A stretch of 51,035 bases of DNA from Clostridium sp. CAG:354_28_25 (GCA_001915925.1 MNRL01000013.1:1-51035), one strand, 5' to 3'; positions 7,743 through 15,952 are shown, numbered from the stretch's first letter. A program made the numbers and translations. Notes: generated from the letters alone by a model not told the origin.

Positions 7743-8414
7743 ATGGCTAAGATATTAATAGTTGAAGATGACAAAAAATTAAGAGAAGAATTAAAAATAT
7801 TTTTAGAAAAGCATGGTTATGAAGCAGTAATACTAGAAAAATTTGACAATACAATTGCTGAGCTATTAGAAAGTAAAGCAGATTTAGTATTGTTAGACAT
7901 AAACTTGCCATATATGGATGGAGAATATATTTGTAAAGAAATAAGAAAAGTCTCAAATGTTCCAATAATTATAGTAACTAGTAGAGATAATGAATTAGAT
8001 GAGCTTTTAAGTATTAATAATGGTGCAGATCAATATATTACGAAACCATATAATATTCAGATTTTGCTTGCAAAAATAGAAAGACTATTACAAAGAAGTA
8101 ATACAAGCCAAGTAAATCAAGATAAAATAGATTGTGGAGAATTTGTTTTAAATATATCCAAGAGCATTATAGAAAAAGATGATAAATCAATAGAATTAAC
8201 AAAAAACGAATTAAAAATATTACATTATTTAGTTTTAAATAAAGGGAAAATTGTTTCTAGAAATGAAATAATGGATTATTTATGGGATAGTGAAAGTTTT
8301 GTAGATGACAATACACTTACAGTTAATATAAAAAGATTAAGAACTAAATTAGAAGAAGTAGGCCTAAAAGATTTAATCGAAACAAAAAGAGGATTGGGGT
8401 ATATTTTAAAATGA
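7743..8414 (+). CDS. OmpR-family response regulator, BceR-like
   Basis: 223 residues. Receiver domain about 1-115 with acidic pocket E8-D9-D10, phospho-acceptor Asp52 (LLDINLPYMDG), the conserved Thr (VTSRD) and Lys (YITKPYN). A winged-helix DNA-binding domain follows (about 128-222; ELTKNELKILHYLV, TVNIKRLRTKLE, IETKRGLGYIL). Partner of the kinase that overlaps it by 4 bases. In Bce systems this regulator activates the cognate transporter genes; a matching inverted repeat lies at 10527-10554 ahead of the ABC genes. Assignment as BceR-like rests on the partner kinase and transporter architecture. Confidence 0.9.
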   Translation: MAKILIVEDDKKLREELKIFLEKHGYEAVILEKFDNTIAELLESKADLVLLDINLPYMDGEYICKEIRKVSNVPIIIVTSRDNELDELLSINNGADQYITKPYNIQILLAKIERLLQRSNTSQVNQDKIDCGEFVLNISKSIIEKDDKSIELTKNELKILHYLVLNKGKIVSRNEIMDYLWDSESFVDDNTLTVNIKRLRTKLEEVGLKDLIETKRGLGYILK

Positions 8415-9427
8415 GATTCAAAGAATATCTAAAAGACAAAATTATTTATATTAGTTTACTAGTATTTGCAGTTATAACTATTGAGATTCTTTTAATTCCA
8501 TATGATATGCAAATATTTATAAAAATATATGTGGCAGTAGCGATAATTGCAGCTTTTTTAATAGGATTTTTAGTAGAGTATTATTCAAAGAAAAATTATT
8601 ATGATACTGTAAAAAGTAGAATTAGAGAGTTGCAAGAAGAATATCTAATTATGGAAGTTTTGCCAAAGGCAGACTTTACAGAAGCTAATATATTAGAAGA
8701 TGCTATTAGAGATATAGGAAAATCAATGTTAGAAAATGTAAACAAATATAAGTATTTACAAGAGGACTACAAAGATTTTATAGAATTGTGGATTCACGAG
8801 ATAAAAATTCCTATAGCTACAAGTAAGATGATTGTCGAAAATAACAAAAATGAGATTACAGCAAGCATAAATGAAGAATTAGATAAAATAGACAATTATA
8901 CTGAACAAGCTTTATTTTATGCTAGGAGTAATACTGTAGAGAAAGATTATATTGTAAGGAAAATTCAGTTAAAAGAGATTGTTAATGCGAGTATATTAAA
9001 AAACAAGGCACAATTAATACAAAATAAAATATCTATTGATACAAAGAATTTAGATGAAACAGTTTGTACAGATAGCAAATGGTGTATATTTATAATAAAT
9101 CAAATTATACAAAATTCTATAAAATATTCAAAAAATGCAGATAGGCAAATAGAAATATATGGTGAAAGGAAAAAAGAAAATATTATTTTATATATAAAAG
9201 ATAATGGAATAGGAATTAAAGAAAGTGAGATTACGCGAGTATTTGAAAAAGGCTTTACAGGTGAAAATGGAAGAATTACAGGAAAAAAATCTACAGGAAT
9301 AGGGCTATATTTATGCAAAAAGTTATGTGATAAATTATGTATTGGATTAGAGCTAAATTCAAAAAAGGATGAAGGAACAGAAGTAAAATTAATATTTCCT
9401 AATAATAGTTTTATTAATATGAAATAA
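8411..9427 (+). CDS. Intramembrane-sensing histidine kinase, BceS-like
   Basis: 338 residues. Two N-terminal membrane helices (about 12-31 and 36-56) are separated by only a few residues (YDMQ), the hallmark of BceS-type kinases that lack an extracellular sensor and receive their signal from the partner permease. The H-box is ELWIHEIKIPIATSKM (His about 127). The ATPase core shows an N-box (IIQNSIKYS), G1 (DNGIGI) and G2 (STGIGLYL). Its ATG overlaps the regulator's stop (ATGA), so the two are translationally coupled. The usual adjacent bceAB pair is displaced by 1.2 kb. Confidence 0.9.
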   Translation: MRFKEYLKDKIIYISLLVFAVITIEILLIPYDMQIFIKIYVAVAIIAAFLIGFLVEYYSKKNYYDTVKSRIRELQEEYLIMEVLPKADFTEANILEDAIRDIGKSMLENVNKYKYLQEDYKDFIELWIHEIKIPIATSKMIVENNKNEITASINEELDKIDNYTEQALFYARSNTVEKDYIVRKIQLKEIVNASILKNKAQLIQNKISIDTKNLDETVCTDSKWCIFIINQIIQNSIKYSKNADRQIEIYGERKKENIILYIKDNGIGIKESEITRVFEKGFTGENGRITGKKSTGIGLYLCKKLCDKLCIGLELNSKKDEGTEVKLIFPNNSFINMK

Positions 9428-9430
9428 CAG

Positions 9431-9459
9431 TTGACATAAATTCTGATAATATATATAAT
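9431..9459 (+). promoter_or_regulatory. Consensus promoter of cassette 3
   Basis: Perfect TTGACA (9431-9436), 17-base spacer, perfect TATAAT (9454-9459), immediately after the kinase stop codon. It should drive strong constitutive transcription of the 9508-9894 gene. Confidence 0.85.
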
Positions 9460-9507
9460 TGTATTGTTAAAAACTGTTGAAGATTCCAAAGAATGGAGGA
9501 ATAAGAG

Positions 9508-9894
9508 ATGAACAAGGAATGCTTAACAAAATGGCAAATAGAAATTTTGTCGAATAAATATCGGGAGGAAAGAGCACTGCTTGAAAATGCAATAACAGAG
9601 CTTAACCGCTATTTAAGACGAGTAAGCTACGAAATGGCTCTTAAGCAGGCAACACCAACATTGCTTGGATTGTTACAGGCAGAGTTTGAACTAACTTACG
9701 AGGACGAACTTAAACTATATTTAGAATTCGAAGAGGTTCCAGCGGAAACTATTCACTTTGAATTCTTGCAATGGTGGGATAGATTGAATTTTGCATTGAA
9801 AAACGCAGAACCTTCTGTGTCGGAAGATTGCCAGTTAGAGATGGAGAAGTTGATACGCAATTTATACAATGCGTATAGGAACTTTTCTGATTAA
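9508..9894 (+). CDS. Orphan protein of unknown function (cassette 3)
   Basis: 128 residues, mostly helical and acidic (EERALLENAITELNRYL, EFELTYEDELKLYLEFEEV, LEMEKLIRNLYNAY), no signal or membrane segment, no family recognised. Base composition stands out: the 60-base line from 9661 has 22 G+C (37%), against 11 of 60 (18%) in the line from 8221 in the nearby regulator gene. It has its own consensus promoter, a GGAGG site and a perfect GC-rich terminator. It splits the kinase from the transporter genes of a Bce module, so insertion into a pre-existing locus is likely. Confidence 0.75.
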   Translation: MNKECLTKWQIEILSNKYREERALLENAITELNRYLRRVSYEMALKQATPTLLGLLQAEFELTYEDELKLYLEFEEVPAETIHFEFLQWWDRLNFALKNAEPSVSEDCQLEMEKLIRNLYNAYRNFSD

Positions 9895-9908
9895 AGTGTT
9901 CTATAAAG

Positions 9909-9955
9909 CAAGGGCTATATGCAACTTTTTTGGGGCATATAGCCCTTGTTTATTG
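9909..9955 (+). terminator. Strong rho-independent terminator
   Basis: Perfect 14-base stem CAAGGGCTATATGC (9909-9922) with GCATATAGCCCTTG (9935-9948), 12-base loop, then TTTATT. It ends cassette 3. Confidence 0.9.
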
Positions 9956-9980
9956 TCAAGACATAGATGAATAAAATAAT

Positions 9981-10027
9981 TCAAACAAAAATGTAATGTT
10001 GCAAAAACTAAATGAGGCTTATATAAT
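9981..10027 (+). promoter_or_regulatory. Promoter with degenerate Bce-type half sites
   Basis: TTGCAA (9999-10004), 17 bases, TATAAT (10022-10027). Directly upstream of the -35 lies AAACA-AAAA-TGTAA (9984-9997), one base away from the TNACA-N4-TGTAA pattern I recall for BceR-type regulators. The promoter is well supported; the operator reading is tentative. Confidence 0.55.
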
Positions 10028-10075
10028 ATATGCAAGTAACAAGAAGTTCTAGTTGAATTATGAAAGGAGTTAATT

Positions 10076-10453
10076 ATGAGTATAGACTTTCAAAAAGAAA
10101 AGGAACGGATTGAATTAAAAAATTCCCAATATGTTGGAAGCATAGGAATATATATGGAGTATAGTGAAAAGATAGAAGATACATCATTTAAATACTATTT
10201 TTATAATGGAATTGAACCAGAAGAAGCAATAAATTTTACTACTGCTATGTTTAGTAGTTTAATAGAAGAGCAAATGAATGGACAAAAAAGCTTAAATATT
10301 AAAAGAAACTTATTAAAAATATGCAATAAGGAATATGTTTTTGATATATATGTCAGTAATGACAATACTTTTTTGTTCGACTGGAATCCAGAATTAGATG
10401 AGTTAGAAGCAGCACAGTTATTATTTTATGCATCAATAAACTTGGCACAATAA
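10076..10453 (+). CDS. Small protein of unknown function within Bce locus
   Basis: 125 residues, soluble, acidic, alternating strands (YVGSIGIYMEYSEKI, FKYYFYNG) followed by a helix (EEAINFTTAMFSSLIEEQM) and a C-terminal helix (DELEAAQLLFYASINLAQ). No family recognised and no signal peptide. An AAGGAG site precedes the ATG. Unlike cassette 3, its base composition matches the host. It has its own promoter, just upstream of which is a degenerate BceR-like repeat, and it lies directly ahead of the ABC transporter genes. I infer it may be a regulon member of the Bce system; no biochemical role is suggested. Confidence 0.65.
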   Translation: MSIDFQKEKERIELKNSQYVGSIGIYMEYSEKIEDTSFKYYFYNGIEPEEAINFTTAMFSSLIEEQMNGQKSLNIKRNLLKICNKEYVFDIYVSNDNTFLFDWNPELDELEAAQLLFYASINLAQ

Positions 10454-10473
10454 ATATATATTCCACCAAAGCT

Positions 10474-10518
10474 ACAAGCCGATACATTAATCTTGCACAG
10501 ATTTTTGTACCGGCTTGT
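10474..10518 (+). terminator. Hairpin after gene 10076 (weak terminator)
   Basis: ACAAGCCG (10474-10481) pairs with CGGCTTGT (10511-10518), extended by three pairs beyond one mismatch. There is no T-run after it, so it may be a processing or protective stem rather than a terminator. Confidence 0.35.
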
Positions 10519-10526
10519 ATTAAGTT

Positions 10527-10554
10527 AATAATCTTACAAAAATGTAAGATTATT
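10527..10554. promoter_or_regulatory. Putative BceR-type binding site
   Basis: A perfect 12-base inverted repeat, AATAATCTTACA and TGTAAGATTATT, surrounds AAAA. The centre TTACA-AAAA-TGTAA fits TNACA-N4-TGTAA, the motif I recall for BceR-like regulators. It lies about 15 bases ahead of the transporter promoter and lacks a T-run, so it is better read as an operator than as a terminator. Confidence 0.65.
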
Positions 10555-10568
10555 GTAAGCCAAATAAA

Positions 10569-10596
10569 TTGTATAAAATATAAAAATCAGTATAAT
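10569..10596 (+). promoter_or_regulatory. Promoter of Bce-like ABC transporter genes
   Basis: TTGTAT (10569-10574), 16 bases, TATAAT (10591-10596). The poor -35 is consistent with activator dependence on the upstream inverted repeat. Confidence 0.5.
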
Positions 10597-10627
10597 AAAA
10601 TTAAAGTTAATAGAGAGGAGATTAAAA

Positions 10628-11395
10628 ATGGAAAAAGTATTAGAAGTTAAAAATATTGAGAAATATTATGGGAATAAATCAAATTTAACCAAAGCAATAG
10701 ATAATATAAGTTTTACTATTGAGAAAGGCGAATTTGTAGGAATAATGGGAGCATCAGGCTCTGGAAAAACAACATTACTAAATTGTATATCTACAATAGA
10801 TAGAGTTACAGCAGGAAAAATAATAATTAACAATCAAGATATAACAAGACTAAAAGGGAATAACCTAAATAAATTTAGAAGAGAAGAATTAGGTTTTATT
10901 TTTCAAGACTTCAATTTATTAGATACATTAACAGCATATGAAAATATCGCATTAGCACTTACAATTCAAAAAGTAAAACCAAAAGAAATCGAAGAAAGAG
11001 TGCAAGAAATAGCTAAAAAATTAGAAATCACTGATATATTAAATAAATATCCATATCAAATATCTGGTGGGCAAAAACAAAGAGTTGCATCAGCCAGAGC
11101 AATAATAACAAATCCGAAATTAGTGCTTGCAGATGAGCCAACAGGAGCATTAGACAGTAAATCTGCAAGACAACTATTAGAAAGTTTCGAAAATTTAAAT
11201 CAAAAGCTAAGTGCAACAATTTTGATGGTTACACATGATTCATTCACAGCAAGCTATGCAAGTAGGATCTTATTTATTAAAGACGGAAAGATTTTTAATG
11301 AACTTATTAAAGGAGAAAGTACAAGAAAAGAATTCTTCGAAAAGATAATAGAAGTTCAAACTCTATTAGGAGGTGAACTAGGAGATGTTATTTAA
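10628..11395 (+). CDS. ABC transporter ATPase, BceA-like
   Basis: 255 residues with Walker A GASGSGKTT (about 41-49), Q-loop (FIFQDFNLLDTL), signature SGGQKQR, Walker B LVLADEP, D-loop (GALDSKS) and H-loop (VTHD). The FQDFNLLDTLTAYENIALAL stretch is typical of the MacB/LolD/BceA branch. It pairs with the permease that overlaps it by 11 bases. Together they are expected to remove or free lipid-II-type targets from peptide antibiotics and to signal drug flux to the kinase at 8411. Confidence 0.92.
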   Translation: MEKVLEVKNIEKYYGNKSNLTKAIDNISFTIEKGEFVGIMGASGSGKTTLLNCISTIDRVTAGKIIINNQDITRLKGNNLNKFRREELGFIFQDFNLLDTLTAYENIALALTIQKVKPKEIEERVQEIAKKLEITDILNKYPYQISGGQKQRVASARAIITNPKLVLADEPTGALDSKSARQLLESFENLNQKLSATILMVTHDSFTASYASRILFIKDGKIFNELIKGESTRKEFFEKIIEVQTLLGGELGDVI

Positions 11396-13454
11396 ATTAT
11401 CTATAAAAAATATGAGGAAAACAATTAAAGATTTTGCGATTTACGTTTTAACATTAGTACTTGGTGTAGCGATATTTTATATGTTTAACTCACTTGATAG
11501 CCAAGAAGCTATGATGCAAGTATCTAGTTCAACAAGAGAGTTAATAAAATTAATGATAACAATGCTTGGATTTGTTTCCGTTTTTGTTGCTGTAATATTA
11601 GGGCTTTTAATTGTATATGCAAATAATTTCTTAATAAATAGGAGAAAAAAGGAATTTGGAACATATATGATGCTTGGAATGAGCAAAGGACAAATTTCTA
11701 GAATTTTATTAATAGAAACTATTTTTGTTGGAATAATTTCGTTGATTGTAGGCTTAGTAATTGGTGTTTTTGCATCACAATTTATGTCCGTCTTAGTAGG
11801 AAAATTATTCGCAGCAGATATGAGTAAATTTGAATTTGTGTTTTCAAAAGATGCTTGTATAAAGACATGCATATATTTTGCAGTAATGTACATTGCAGTA
11901 ATGATATTTAATACATTTACTATTTCTAGATATAAATTAATAAATTTATTGAATGCTTCTAAAAAGAATGAACAAATAAAAATCAAAAATTTATGGGTAT
12001 GTATATTAGTATTTATAATTGGAGTTGTTATACTTGGATATGCATATTACAAAGTAACAGGTGGAGTGAATGAGTTATCTACAGCAGATACAATATTACC
12101 AATTATACTGATGGGAATTGTAGGTACTATCTTAGTTTTTTGGTCGGTTTCTGGATTTATATTAAAACTAGTACAATTAAGAAAAAATATTTATCTAAAA
12201 GATGTAAATATGTTTGTTTTAAGACAATTGCACAATAAAATAAATACAACAGTAGTGAGCATGTCAATAATTTGTTTAATGTTATTTATGACAATAACAA
12301 TACTATCATCAGCATTATCATTAAATAATACGATGAGAAAAGATTTAGAAGATACAACGCCAGTAGATTTAAATCTATATAAAACAGCTAATTTACCGGA
12401 AAATGAGAAAATGTCAAAAGCACAGATAGAAGATTCTAGAAAAACAATGATTCAAACTTTAGAAGATAATGGGTTTGATATGACTAAACTTAAAGATGTA
12501 GTAGAAATTCCAATTTATGCAACAAATGAGTTAACATGGAGGGACACATTAAGTCCAGTATATGATGAAGTAAAACAGCAGTTTCCAAATCTTTTATATG
12601 AAACTGCAGAGGAAATAGTAAAAGTATCTGACTATAATAAAGTTGCTAGATTATATGGAAATATAGAATATCAATTAAAAGATGATGAATATATAATATT
12701 ATGTGATTTTGATAATATGAAAAATCTTAGAAATAAAGCTTTAAAAGCGGATAGTACAATAACTATAGCAGGTAAGGAATATAAATCAAAATATGATGAG
12801 TGTCAAAACGGATATATTTATATGGCAGGAAGTCATATAAATAATGGAATAGTATTGGTTCCAGATAGTTGTAATTTGACAGAAGATATGAAAGAAGAGA
12901 CGTTTTTAGCGGCTAACTATAATGCAACTACAGAAGAAGAGAAAGAAGAAATAGAAAAAATATGTACTGGAGAGACAGAGACGGAGTTTAGTAAAAACTT
13001 AAACGAAAAAGATATTACCATAGATGGTATGACAAAAATAGCAATTATAGAATCTAGTTTAGGAGTATCAACAATAGTATTATTCATAGCAATCTATTTA
13101 GGAATAATATTTTTAATTGCAAGTTCAGCAATTCTTGCATTAAAACAATTAACAGAAAGTTCCGATAATAAACAAAGATATGCTATTTTAAGAAAAATTG
13201 GAGCAGACGAGAAAATGATAAATGGAGCATTATTTAAGCAAATAGGAATATTTTTCTTAATGCCTTTAATATTAGCGATTATCCATTCTATATTTGGAAT
13301 ACAATTTGTTATGACCATGATGAGTGTACTAGCAGATGCTAAAGAATTATTACCATCAGCAATAGCTACAGCAGTAATTATAGGTGTAATATATGGAGCA
13401 TATTTTATGGCAACATATTTAGGAAGCAAAAACATTATAAAAGAGGCGGAATAG
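11385..13454 (+). CDS. FtsX-family permease, BceB-like
   Basis: 689 residues with the BceB layout: four N-terminal helices (first at about 18-38, pair at 56-83, 108-140), further helices to about residue 310, a large extracellular domain of roughly 200 residues (about 320-540), and three C-terminal helices. Two FtsX-like domains carry the RRKKEFGTYMMLGMSKGQI and KQRYAILRKIGADEKMI coupling segments. The large outer domain between helices 7 and 8 defines permeases that sense bacitracin- or lantibiotic-type peptides. Start is ATG 11385 with AGGAGGTG inside the ATPase gene. Drug specificity cannot be read from sequence. Confidence 0.92.
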   Translation: MLFKLSIKNMRKTIKDFAIYVLTLVLGVAIFYMFNSLDSQEAMMQVSSSTRELIKLMITMLGFVSVFVAVILGLLIVYANNFLINRRKKEFGTYMMLGMSKGQISRILLIETIFVGIISLIVGLVIGVFASQFMSVLVGKLFAADMSKFEFVFSKDACIKTCIYFAVMYIAVMIFNTFTISRYKLINLLNASKKNEQIKIKNLWVCILVFIIGVVILGYAYYKVTGGVNELSTADTILPIILMGIVGTILVFWSVSGFILKLVQLRKNIYLKDVNMFVLRQLHNKINTTVVSMSIICLMLFMTITILSSALSLNNTMRKDLEDTTPVDLNLYKTANLPENEKMSKAQIEDSRKTMIQTLEDNGFDMTKLKDVVEIPIYATNELTWRDTLSPVYDEVKQQFPNLLYETAEEIVKVSDYNKVARLYGNIEYQLKDDEYIILCDFDNMKNLRNKALKADSTITIAGKEYKSKYDECQNGYIYMAGSHINNGIVLVPDSCNLTEDMKEETFLAANYNATTEEEKEEIEKICTGETETEFSKNLNEKDITIDGMTKIAIIESSLGVSTIVLFIAIYLGIIFLIASSAILALKQLTESSDNKQRYAILRKIGADEKMINGALFKQIGIFFLMPLILAIIHSIFGIQFVMTMMSVLADAKELLPSAIATAVIIGVIYGAYFMATYLGSKNIIKEAE

Positions 13455-13472
13455 AGTATGGGGATGAGGGAC

Positions 13473-13503
13473 TAGGGATTTGGGGACGGTCCTTAAATCC
13501 CTG
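13473..13503 (+). repeat. REP-like palindrome, copy A (forward)
   Basis: Begins TAGGGATTTGGGGACGGTCC and closes with TTAAATCCCTG; GGGATTT (13475-13481) and AAATCCC (13495-13501) are exact inverted ends around GGGGACGGTCC. It pairs with the reversed copy B downstream of the GT51 gene. Confidence 0.85.
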
Positions 13504-13570
13504 TAAAATAATAAAATGATTTTTTTATGGGAGTGACTAAAAAATCACAATAAGAAAGAAGGTGGCAATA

Positions 13571-14269
13571 ATGAAAACATTTTTGAAAGTAATACTTTTA
13601 TTGATACTAATTGGAATAAGCATAGGACTACTTCTAATAGGAAAAGGATATGATATGTATAAAGAAGCAATACAAGAAACGCCTTTAGAAGAAAAAGTAG
13701 AAGAAATAAAGTCAAAAGCAAATTATACAAAAATTTCAGAGTTGCCACAAATGTATTTAGATGCAGTTATTTCTGTAGAGGACCATAGATTTTATAAACA
13801 TAGTGGGATAGATGTAATTGCAATAGGACGAGCTCTTATAAATGATATCAAAGCAATGGATTTTGTAGAAGGAGGAAGCACAATAACCCAACAAATTGCT
13901 AAGAATGAATATTTTACACAGGAAAAGAGAATTACACGAAAAATAGCAGAAGTTTTTATGGCTTTTGAAATAGAAAAAAAATATTCGAAAAATGAAATCC
14001 TAGAGCTATACATAAATACGATTTATTTTGGAAATGGATATTATAATATAAAAGATGCATGTAAAGGATATTTTGGTAAATCTCCAAATGAGATGACTGC
14101 AGGAGAATGTATAATGCTTGCAGGCATACCTAATGCTCCATCTGTATATAATCCAAAGGAAAATCTAAAACTTGCCAAAGAAAGACAAAAACAAGTTGCA
14201 GATAAAATGGTGGAATATGGATATTTAAGCAAAGAGAAAGAAGATGAAATATTAGAAGAGGGATTTTAG
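13571..14269 (+). CDS. Monofunctional peptidoglycan glycosyltransferase (GT51)
   Basis: 232 residues from ATG 13571 (an AAGG-type site lies about 8 bases ahead; a GTG 9 bases earlier is less likely). One N-terminal membrane anchor (about 5-25) is followed by the GT51 domain with motif 1 SVEDHRFYKHSGID (catalytic Glu), motif 2 EGGSTITQQIAKN, motif 3 KIAEVFMAFEIEKKYSKNEI and ELYINTIYFGNG. It polymerises lipid II glycan strands on the outer membrane face; no transpeptidase domain is present. The last codons (Gly, Phe, stop) are provided by repeat copy B, so the natural C-terminus may have been trimmed. Copies A and B flank the gene in inverted orientation. Confidence 0.92.
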   Translation: MKTFLKVILLLILIGISIGLLLIGKGYDMYKEAIQETPLEEKVEEIKSKANYTKISELPQMYLDAVISVEDHRFYKHSGIDVIAIGRALINDIKAMDFVEGGSTITQQIAKNEYFTQEKRITRKIAEVFMAFEIEKKYSKNEILELYINTIYFGNGYYNIKDACKGYFGKSPNEMTAGECIMLAGIPNAPSVYNPKENLKLAKERQKQVADKMVEYGYLSKEKEDEILEEGF

Positions 14270-14287
14270 GATCGTCCCCAAAATCCC
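14260..14287 (-). repeat. REP-like palindrome, copy B (reversed)
   Basis: GGGATTTTAGGATCGTCCCC followed by AAAATCCC; this is the reverse complement form of copy A with a few changes. It contains the stop codon (TAG 14267-14269) of the GT51 gene. Confidence 0.85.
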
Positions 14288-14350
14288 GTTCCAACTATTT
14301 CCATACAAATAATTAAAATTATATGTTAATATAATTTTAAAGGTGATAGT

Positions 14351-15574
14351 ATGAGAATAGTGAAATTATATGGAAAAGATTTATTATTAAAAGAGTTAAA
14401 ACATAGTCTGAAATATTTTATACAAGAATCAAATGAAAATGGCTTAATAAGGGATAAAACTGTATATTCGAAAAATGTGGCAAGCATTGCAGCAGTAGGA
14501 TATGGATTAGCAGCATTAGTAATTTCGGTGGAAAGAAAAATAATAAAATATGAACAAGGATATGAAAGGGCCAATAGAACTTTAGATACATTTTTAAACA
14601 ATGTTGAAGGGAAAAATGGCTTTTTTTATCATTTCGTAAATATGAAAAATGGTAAAAGAGAATGGAACTCAGAAATATCAATAATTGATACTGCAATTTT
14701 TATTTGTGGGGCTTTACTTGTTGGAGAATATTTTAGTGGAATTATAAAGACAAAAGCATATAAATTATTTAATAATATAAATTGGAAGTGGTATGTAAAT
14801 CCTAAAACTAACTACTTTTATATGGGATATAAACCAGAAATTGGATTTTGGGGTAATTGGGATATGTATGCAGAACAGTTAATGATGTATGTTCTAGGAG
14901 TTGCTTCAGAAATTTATCCTATTAGTAAAGAAATGTACTATAAATTTAAGCGCCCTAAAAACGATTATAAAGGAATAAAAGATATAATATTTTCATATGG
15001 AGGAAGTTTATTTACATATCAATATTCACATGCTTGGATAGATTTTAAGGGAAAGAAAGATATAGAAGGAGTAGATTGGTTCGAAAACTCAAGAAAAGCA
15101 ACATTAGCAAATAGAGAATACTGTATTAATAATATGGATAAATTTAAAACATTTAATAAAAATTCATGGGGATTAACAGCATGTGTTGGTCCAAGAGGAT
15201 ATTCTGGTGGCTATGGTGCCTCACCTAGTTTTTCTAATTTAGATATAGAAAATGATGGAACTGTAGCTCCTTGTGGTGCAATAGGCTCGATAGTTTTTAC
15301 TCCTAATGATAGTATTAAAACTTTGGAATATTTTTATAATAATTGTTCGTATTTATGGGGAAAATACGGGTTAAAAGACAGCTATAACCTAGCAAGAACC
15401 AAAAGATGGGTATCAAAAGAATATTTGGGTATAGATAAAGGAATAGAAATATTAATGATAGAAAATTATTTGACAGGTCTTGTATGGAAATATATGATGA
15501 AAAATAAATATATACAAAGCGGATTAAAAATATTAGGAATAACTAAAAATAAGAACTTGAAACTATTACATTAA
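14351..15574 (+). CDS. Glucoamylase-family (GH144-like) protein
   Basis: 407 residues related to the glycoamylase family (PF10091; GH144-type beta-1,2-glucanases and cyclic glucan synthase partners). The N-terminal half is an alpha/alpha-toroid with SIAAVGYGLAALVI, GFFYHFVNMKNGKRE and SIIDTAIFICGAL. Typical later segments are WGNWDMYAEQLMMYVLG, FTYQYSHAWIDF, SWGLTACVGPRGYSGGYGA and the AGP-like APCGAIGSI. No signal peptide is visible, so action on imported or cytosolic glucan is likely. Family members act on beta-glucans, but the substrate here is not established. It starts at ATG 14351 with AGGTGA. Confidence 0.8.
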   Translation: MRIVKLYGKDLLLKELKHSLKYFIQESNENGLIRDKTVYSKNVASIAAVGYGLAALVISVERKIIKYEQGYERANRTLDTFLNNVEGKNGFFYHFVNMKNGKREWNSEISIIDTAIFICGALLVGEYFSGIIKTKAYKLFNNINWKWYVNPKTNYFYMGYKPEIGFWGNWDMYAEQLMMYVLGVASEIYPISKEMYYKFKRPKNDYKGIKDIIFSYGGSLFTYQYSHAWIDFKGKKDIEGVDWFENSRKATLANREYCINNMDKFKTFNKNSWGLTACVGPRGYSGGYGASPSFSNLDIENDGTVAPCGAIGSIVFTPNDSIKTLEYFYNNCSYLWGKYGLKDSYNLARTKRWVSKEYLGIDKGIEILMIENYLTGLVWKYMMKNKYIQSGLKILGITKNKNLKLLH

Positions 15575-15623
15575 TATAATAAAATGGTTTATATAAAATA
15601 TTTTGAAGGGATTGTGAAGTAAA

Positions 15624-15866
15624 ATGATTCAAAAAAGTTTGGAAATAGCAAGTAAAGTTTTGAATATATCAGAGGAAATTCTTAAAGAGAATTATAAAGT
15701 TCTAGAAGAAGATAATGCTATATTATTTTGGGAACCCTTTCGTGGTGGGCGTAACATAATAGTAGCAGAAGATGGGACATATTTAGTCGGAATATCTGCT
15801 GTGGCTCCTAGCATACTTTTAGAGCGATTTAGAAAAGGAAGTAGGACAGGCAGTAACAAAGAATAG
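15624..15866 (+). CDS. Small conserved-looking protein, unknown function
   Basis: 80 residues. An N-terminal helical stretch (SLEIASKVLNISEEILKENY) leads to a compact WEPFRGGRNIIVAEDGTYLVG segment with paired glycines and an arginine, then a short basic tail. Composition matches the host. It stands alone between the glucoamylase-family gene and the pentapeptide gene and is followed by a 13-base perfect hairpin. No family recognised. Confidence 0.55.
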   Translation: MIQKSLEIASKVLNISEEILKENYKVLEEDNAILFWEPFRGGRNIIVAEDGTYLVGISAVAPSILLERFRKGSRTGSNKE

Positions 15867-15876
15867 ATAAAATTTC

Positions 15877-15910
15877 AAAGGAAGTAATTGATAATTACTT
15901 CCTTTAATGT
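15877..15910 (+). terminator. Hairpin terminator
   Basis: AAAGGAAGTAATT (15877-15889) and AATTACTTCCTTT (15893-15905) form a perfect 13-base stem with a 3-base loop, followed by a short T-rich stretch. Confidence 0.75.
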
Positions 15911-15952
15911 TATTATATAAAAGTATTAAATATATAAGTAGGCAGGAACAAA

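Noticed and set aside
10527..10554. Reading the 12-4-12 inverted repeat as a terminator
   Set aside because: No T-run on either side and the position is upstream of a promoter; an operator explains it better.
11477..11986. Minus-strand open frame (169 codons) opposite the permease
   Set aside because: Covers the well-supported N-terminal membrane helices of the BceB-like protein; no start signals.
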